Shown piece by piece: positions 5,661 to 7,848 of a stretch of 7,848 bases of DNA. The stretch's first letter is position 1; the number at the start of each line of letters is the position of its first letter. Below the pieces are notes generated by a model. The model made no database searches and had not been told where the DNA came from. It saw nothing but the letters and a program-made list of their open reading frames with translations. The position numbers were made by a program, and so were the translations under genes. The stretch is taken from NCBI GenBank assembly GCA_017411125.1, contig JAFPNP010000040.1:1-7848 (forward strand). The letters are read 5' to 3'. Source of the DNA: Kiritimatiellia bacterium (GTDB taxonomy: Bacteria > Verrucomicrobiota > Kiritimatiellia > RFP12 > UBA1067).

Positions 5661-6062
5661 ATGGCTACCATCAAAGTGATTTCCGCCGGAACCGGCCGCC
5701 GCAAGACGGCGTGCGCCCGCGTGACGCTCGCGCAGGGCAAAGGCAATTGGACGGTGAACAACGTGCCCCTCGAAGAGTACATCACCTCCGAAGCGCTGCG
5801 CGACTACCTCAAGCAGCCCATCGCGATTTCCGGATTCGACGCTTCCGCCGTGGACGTGATCGCGTTCGCCAAGGGCGGCGGATGCAGCGGCCAGGCCGGT
5901 GCAATCCGCCACGGCCTCGCCCGCGCCCTCGTGGCGGCAGACGCCAACCTGCGCGCAGCCCTCAAGAAAGCCGGCTGCATGACGCGCGACAGCCGCATGA
6001 AGGAACGCAAAAAGCCCGGCCAGCCCGGCGCCCGCAAGCGTTTCCAGTTCTCGAAGCGCTGA
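5661..6062 (+). CDS. rpsI: 30S ribosomal protein S9 (133 aa)
   Basis: S9 (uS9) sits in the head of the small ribosomal subunit; its extended C-terminal tail reaches the P-site tRNA. The family signature is clear: GRRKTACARV (12-21), GGGCSGQAGAIRHGLARAL (72-90), MTRDSRMKERKKPG (107-120) and the invariant end SKR (131-133). Length is standard (about 130). Translation starts at ATG 5661, with AAGGAG (5645-5650) overlapping the rplM stop, which suggests coupled translation. The segment before the tail reads GQPGARKRFQF where many bacteria have GLKKARRAPQF, a mild variation. Confidence 0.98.
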   Translation: MATIKVISAGTGRRKTACARVTLAQGKGNWTVNNVPLEEYITSEALRDYLKQPIAISGFDASAVDVIAFAKGGGCSGQAGAIRHGLARALVAADANLRAALKKAGCMTRDSRMKERKKPGQPGARKRFQFSKR

Positions 6063-6075
6063 TTCGGGACCCACC

Positions 6076-6106
6076 GCGCCGCCATGCGATTGCGCGTGGC
6101 GGACGC
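6076..6106 (+). terminator. Stable hairpin after rpsI, possible terminator without T-run
   Basis: CCGCCATGCG (6079-6088) and CGCGTGGCGG (6093-6102) pair along ten positions, one a wobble, around an ATTG loop. GCG (6076-6078) and CGC (6104-6106) extend it past a bulged A. The stem starts 14 bases after the rpsI stop. No T-run follows, so it may protect the 3' end of the rplM-rpsI mRNA, weaken read-through, or end transcription with help. Its place at the gene border is the main support. Confidence 0.4.
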
Positions 6107-6178
6107 AACAAGCAACGGGCCGTCGTGGGAGTTTCCTTCCTCGCGGCCTTTTGCATTCACATACAGCAGACAAACACC

Positions 6179-7848
6179 ATGGCATTTGGATTCATCAAGA
6201 AGCTGGTTGCAAAAATCACCGGCAGAAAACTTTCCGCGCCGAAGGGCGGAAAGGGCTCGGCGAACGCCGGCGCGGCCAAGAACGGCAGCGCGAACGGGCG
6301 CGGACGCAACGGCAAGCGCGGACGCGGCGGCAAGGAACAGGGCGGCGGCCAGGAGTCCGGCAAGGGCAAGGGGCAGCAGCATCCGCAGAAACAGCAGCAA
6401 AGCCAGCGTCCGCCGCGCAAAGACGGAGCGCAGGGCGGGCGCGGCCAGCAGCGCCGCGACCGCGGCGACCGGGGCGGCGAACGCCGCCGCGACGGATCGC
6501 GCCGCGGCCCGAAGTCCGTGAACACCGCCGCGAACGAAATGCGTCCGGGCGGAGTCGTCTCGCCCGAAGAGATGGCCGCCCGCAAGGCCGCACATGCGGC
6601 GTGGGACGTGGCGTCTTTCGTCGTCGAACCGGTGGAGGGCAAGAAGCGTTTCCACGACTTCGACCTGCCGTCCGAAGTGATGCACGGCATCGCCGACCTC
6701 GGATTCCAGTACTGCACCGAGATACAGGCGCTGTCGCTGCAGAACGCCCTCGACGGCAAGAACATCGCGGGCAAGGCGCAGACCGGCAGCGGCAAGACGG
6801 CGGCGTTCCTCGTCGCCATCCTCACGCGCTACCTCCGCACCCCCGAATCGCGCGCCAAGACCGGCGGAACGCCGCGCGCGCTCGTGATAGCGCCCACCCG
6901 CGAACTCGTCATACAGATATGCAAGGACGCCGACGCCATCGGCAAGTACTGCGGCCTCCGTTCGCTCGCGGTGTACGGCGGGATGGACATGGACCGCCAG
7001 CGCGAAGAGCTCCAGGAAGCGCCCGTAGACCTGCTCGTGGCAACGCCCGGACGCCTGCTGGACTTCTGCCAGCGCCACGTGGTGGATCTCCGCAACGTCG
7101 ATACGCTCGTCATCGACGAGGCCGACAGAATGCTCGACATGGGCTTCATCCCCGACGTGCGCCGCATAATGTCGCACCTTCCCCGGAAGGACAAACGCAC
7201 GACGATGCTCTATTCCGCGACACTCACCGACGACGTGATGCGCCTCGCATCGCAGTGGATGGAGGAACCAGTCAAGGCCGAGGTCGAAAGCGAGCACAAC
7301 GCCACCGACACCGTCCGCCAGGTCGTGTACGTGATCCGTTCCGAAGACAAGTTCAAGGTTCTCTTCAACCACATCGCGCTCCATCCCGACGCCCGCGCAA
7401 TCGTCTTCTGCAACCGCAAGGCGACCACGGAAGACGTCTACGAGTCGCTGAAGCGCCGCGGCGTCGCGTGCGAAATGCTCTCCGGCGACGTGAGCCAGAA
7501 CAAGCGCCTCCAGGTGCTGGAAGACTTCCGGTCCGGGAAGACAAAGATCGTCGTCGCCACCGACGTCGCTGGGCGCGGCATACACGTGGACGACATCGAG
7601 TACGTCATCAACTTCGACTTCCCCTACGAGGCCGAGGATTACGTACACCGCATCGGCCGCACCGGCCGGGCAGGCAACACCGGCATCGCGATCTCGTTCG
7701 CCGACGAGGACGAGTCTTTCGCCATCCCCGAGATCGAAGAGTACATCAAAGAACCCCTCAAGTGTACCATCATACAGGACGACGATCCGCTGCTGAAGCC
7801 GCTCGAGAAGCTCGCGCGCGGACAGAAAGCGACGCTCAAGCCCGTAGA
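6179..7848 (+). CDS. DEAD-box ATP-dependent RNA helicase, RhlB/RhlE-like, 3' end cut by the window
   Basis: This is a DEAD-box protein that unwinds or remodels short RNA duplexes using ATP, as in mRNA decay, ribosome assembly or cold adaptation. 556 codons are visible and no stop is reached. All core motifs are present: FHDF (158-161) with Gln183 of the Q motif, Walker A AQTGSGKT (200-207), PTRELVIQI, TPGRLLDF, DEAD (313-316), SAT (346-348), VFCNRK, ATDVAGRGIHV and HRIGRTGRAG (490-499). The wording after motif VI, through PEIEEYI, is most like RhlB/RhlE in my memory. Ahead of the core is an unusual tail of about 157 residues: an amphipathic start (MAFGFIKKLVAKITGRK), then about 90 low-complexity residues rich in Gly, Arg, Lys and Gln (roughly 20-115), probably a disordered RNA-binding region. 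The ATG at 6179 has no Shine-Dalgarno sequence; the next in-frame ATG (residue 121) would lose the tail. The gene follows rpsI by 116 bp and may be separate from that operon. Confidence 0.93.
   Translation, partial: MAFGFIKKLVAKITGRKLSAPKGGKGSANAGAAKNGSANGRGRNGKRGRGGKEQGGGQESGKGKGQQHPQKQQQSQRPPRKDGAQGGRGQQRRDRGDRGGERRRDGSRRGPKSVNTAANEMRPGGVVSPEEMAARKAAHAAWDVASFVVEPVEGKKRFHDFDLPSEVMHGIADLGFQYCTEIQALSLQNALDGKNIAGKAQTGSGKTAAFLVAILTRYLRTPESRAKTGGTPRALVIAPTRELVIQICKDADAIGKYCGLRSLAVYGGMDMDRQREELQEAPVDLLVATPGRLLDFCQRHVVDLRNVDTLVIDEADRMLDMGFIPDVRRIMSHLPRKDKRTTMLYSATLTDDVMRLASQWMEEPVKAEVESEHNATDTVRQVVYVIRSEDKFKVLFNHIALHPDARAIVFCNRKATTEDVYESLKRRGVACEMLSGDVSQNKRLQVLEDFRSGKTKIVVATDVAGRGIHVDDIEYVINFDFPYEAEDYVHRIGRTGRAGNTGIAISFADEDESFAIPEIEEYIKEPLKCTIIQDDDPLLKPLEKLARGQKATLKPV

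Noticed and set aside
5804..7648. 614-residue minus-strand open frame opposite rpsI and the DEAD-box gene
   Set aside because: It crosses two well-supported genes and an intergenic hairpin and shows no family signature; a long open frame on the antisense strand is expected at this GC content.

Overview
This is a GC-rich bacterial chromosomal segment carrying housekeeping genes. It contains four complete gene pairs or single genes plus one gene cut by the right edge. The genes are ordinary core genes: a UvrD/PcrA-type DNA helicase, the 16S rRNA methyltransferase RsmE, the lipid II flippase MurJ, ribosomal proteins L13 and S9, and a DEAD-box RNA helicase. No phage, transposon, CRISPR, toxin-antitoxin or defence genes are visible. 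MurJ implies a peptidoglycan-making bacterium. The wording of several proteins (for example GAGVEQSAF in MurJ) reminds me of the Verrucomicrobiota/Kiritimatiellota/Lentisphaerota group, but that is an impression from memory and not a placement.

Layout. Bases 1-343 hold no gene. A strong hairpin with a T-run (20-57) probably ends transcription of a plus-strand gene lying left of the window. The uvrD-like helicase runs leftward (2392 to 344). A 108-bp divergent promoter region (2393-2500) separates it from rsmE (2501-3262), whose predicted transcription start falls on its ATG, so its mRNA may be leaderless. murJ (3267-4826) follows after 4 bp and is probably co-transcribed.

Bases 4827-5214 form a 388-bp gene-free stretch that holds most of the interesting non-coding structure. 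It has three exact-length 22-bp tandem repeats (4879-4944), a GCAA-capped hairpin (5008-5039), a promoter (about 5065-5095) and a hairpin-rich leader (5110-5187). The conserved rplM-rpsI operon (5215-6062) follows. A hairpin without a T-run (6076-6106) lies between rpsI and the DEAD-box helicase gene, which starts at 6179 and runs off the right edge.

Functionally the window mixes translation (RsmE modifies 16S rRNA, L13 and S9 build the two subunits, the DEAD-box protein probably remodels RNA), DNA repair or replication-fork maintenance (UvrD-like) and cell-wall synthesis (MurJ). I found no convincing new multi-gene system. The points most worth checking are the 22-bp repeat array, the structured rplM leader, the probable leaderless rsmE transcript, the serine at the usual MurJ aspartate position, and the long basic N-terminal tail of the DEAD-box helicase.
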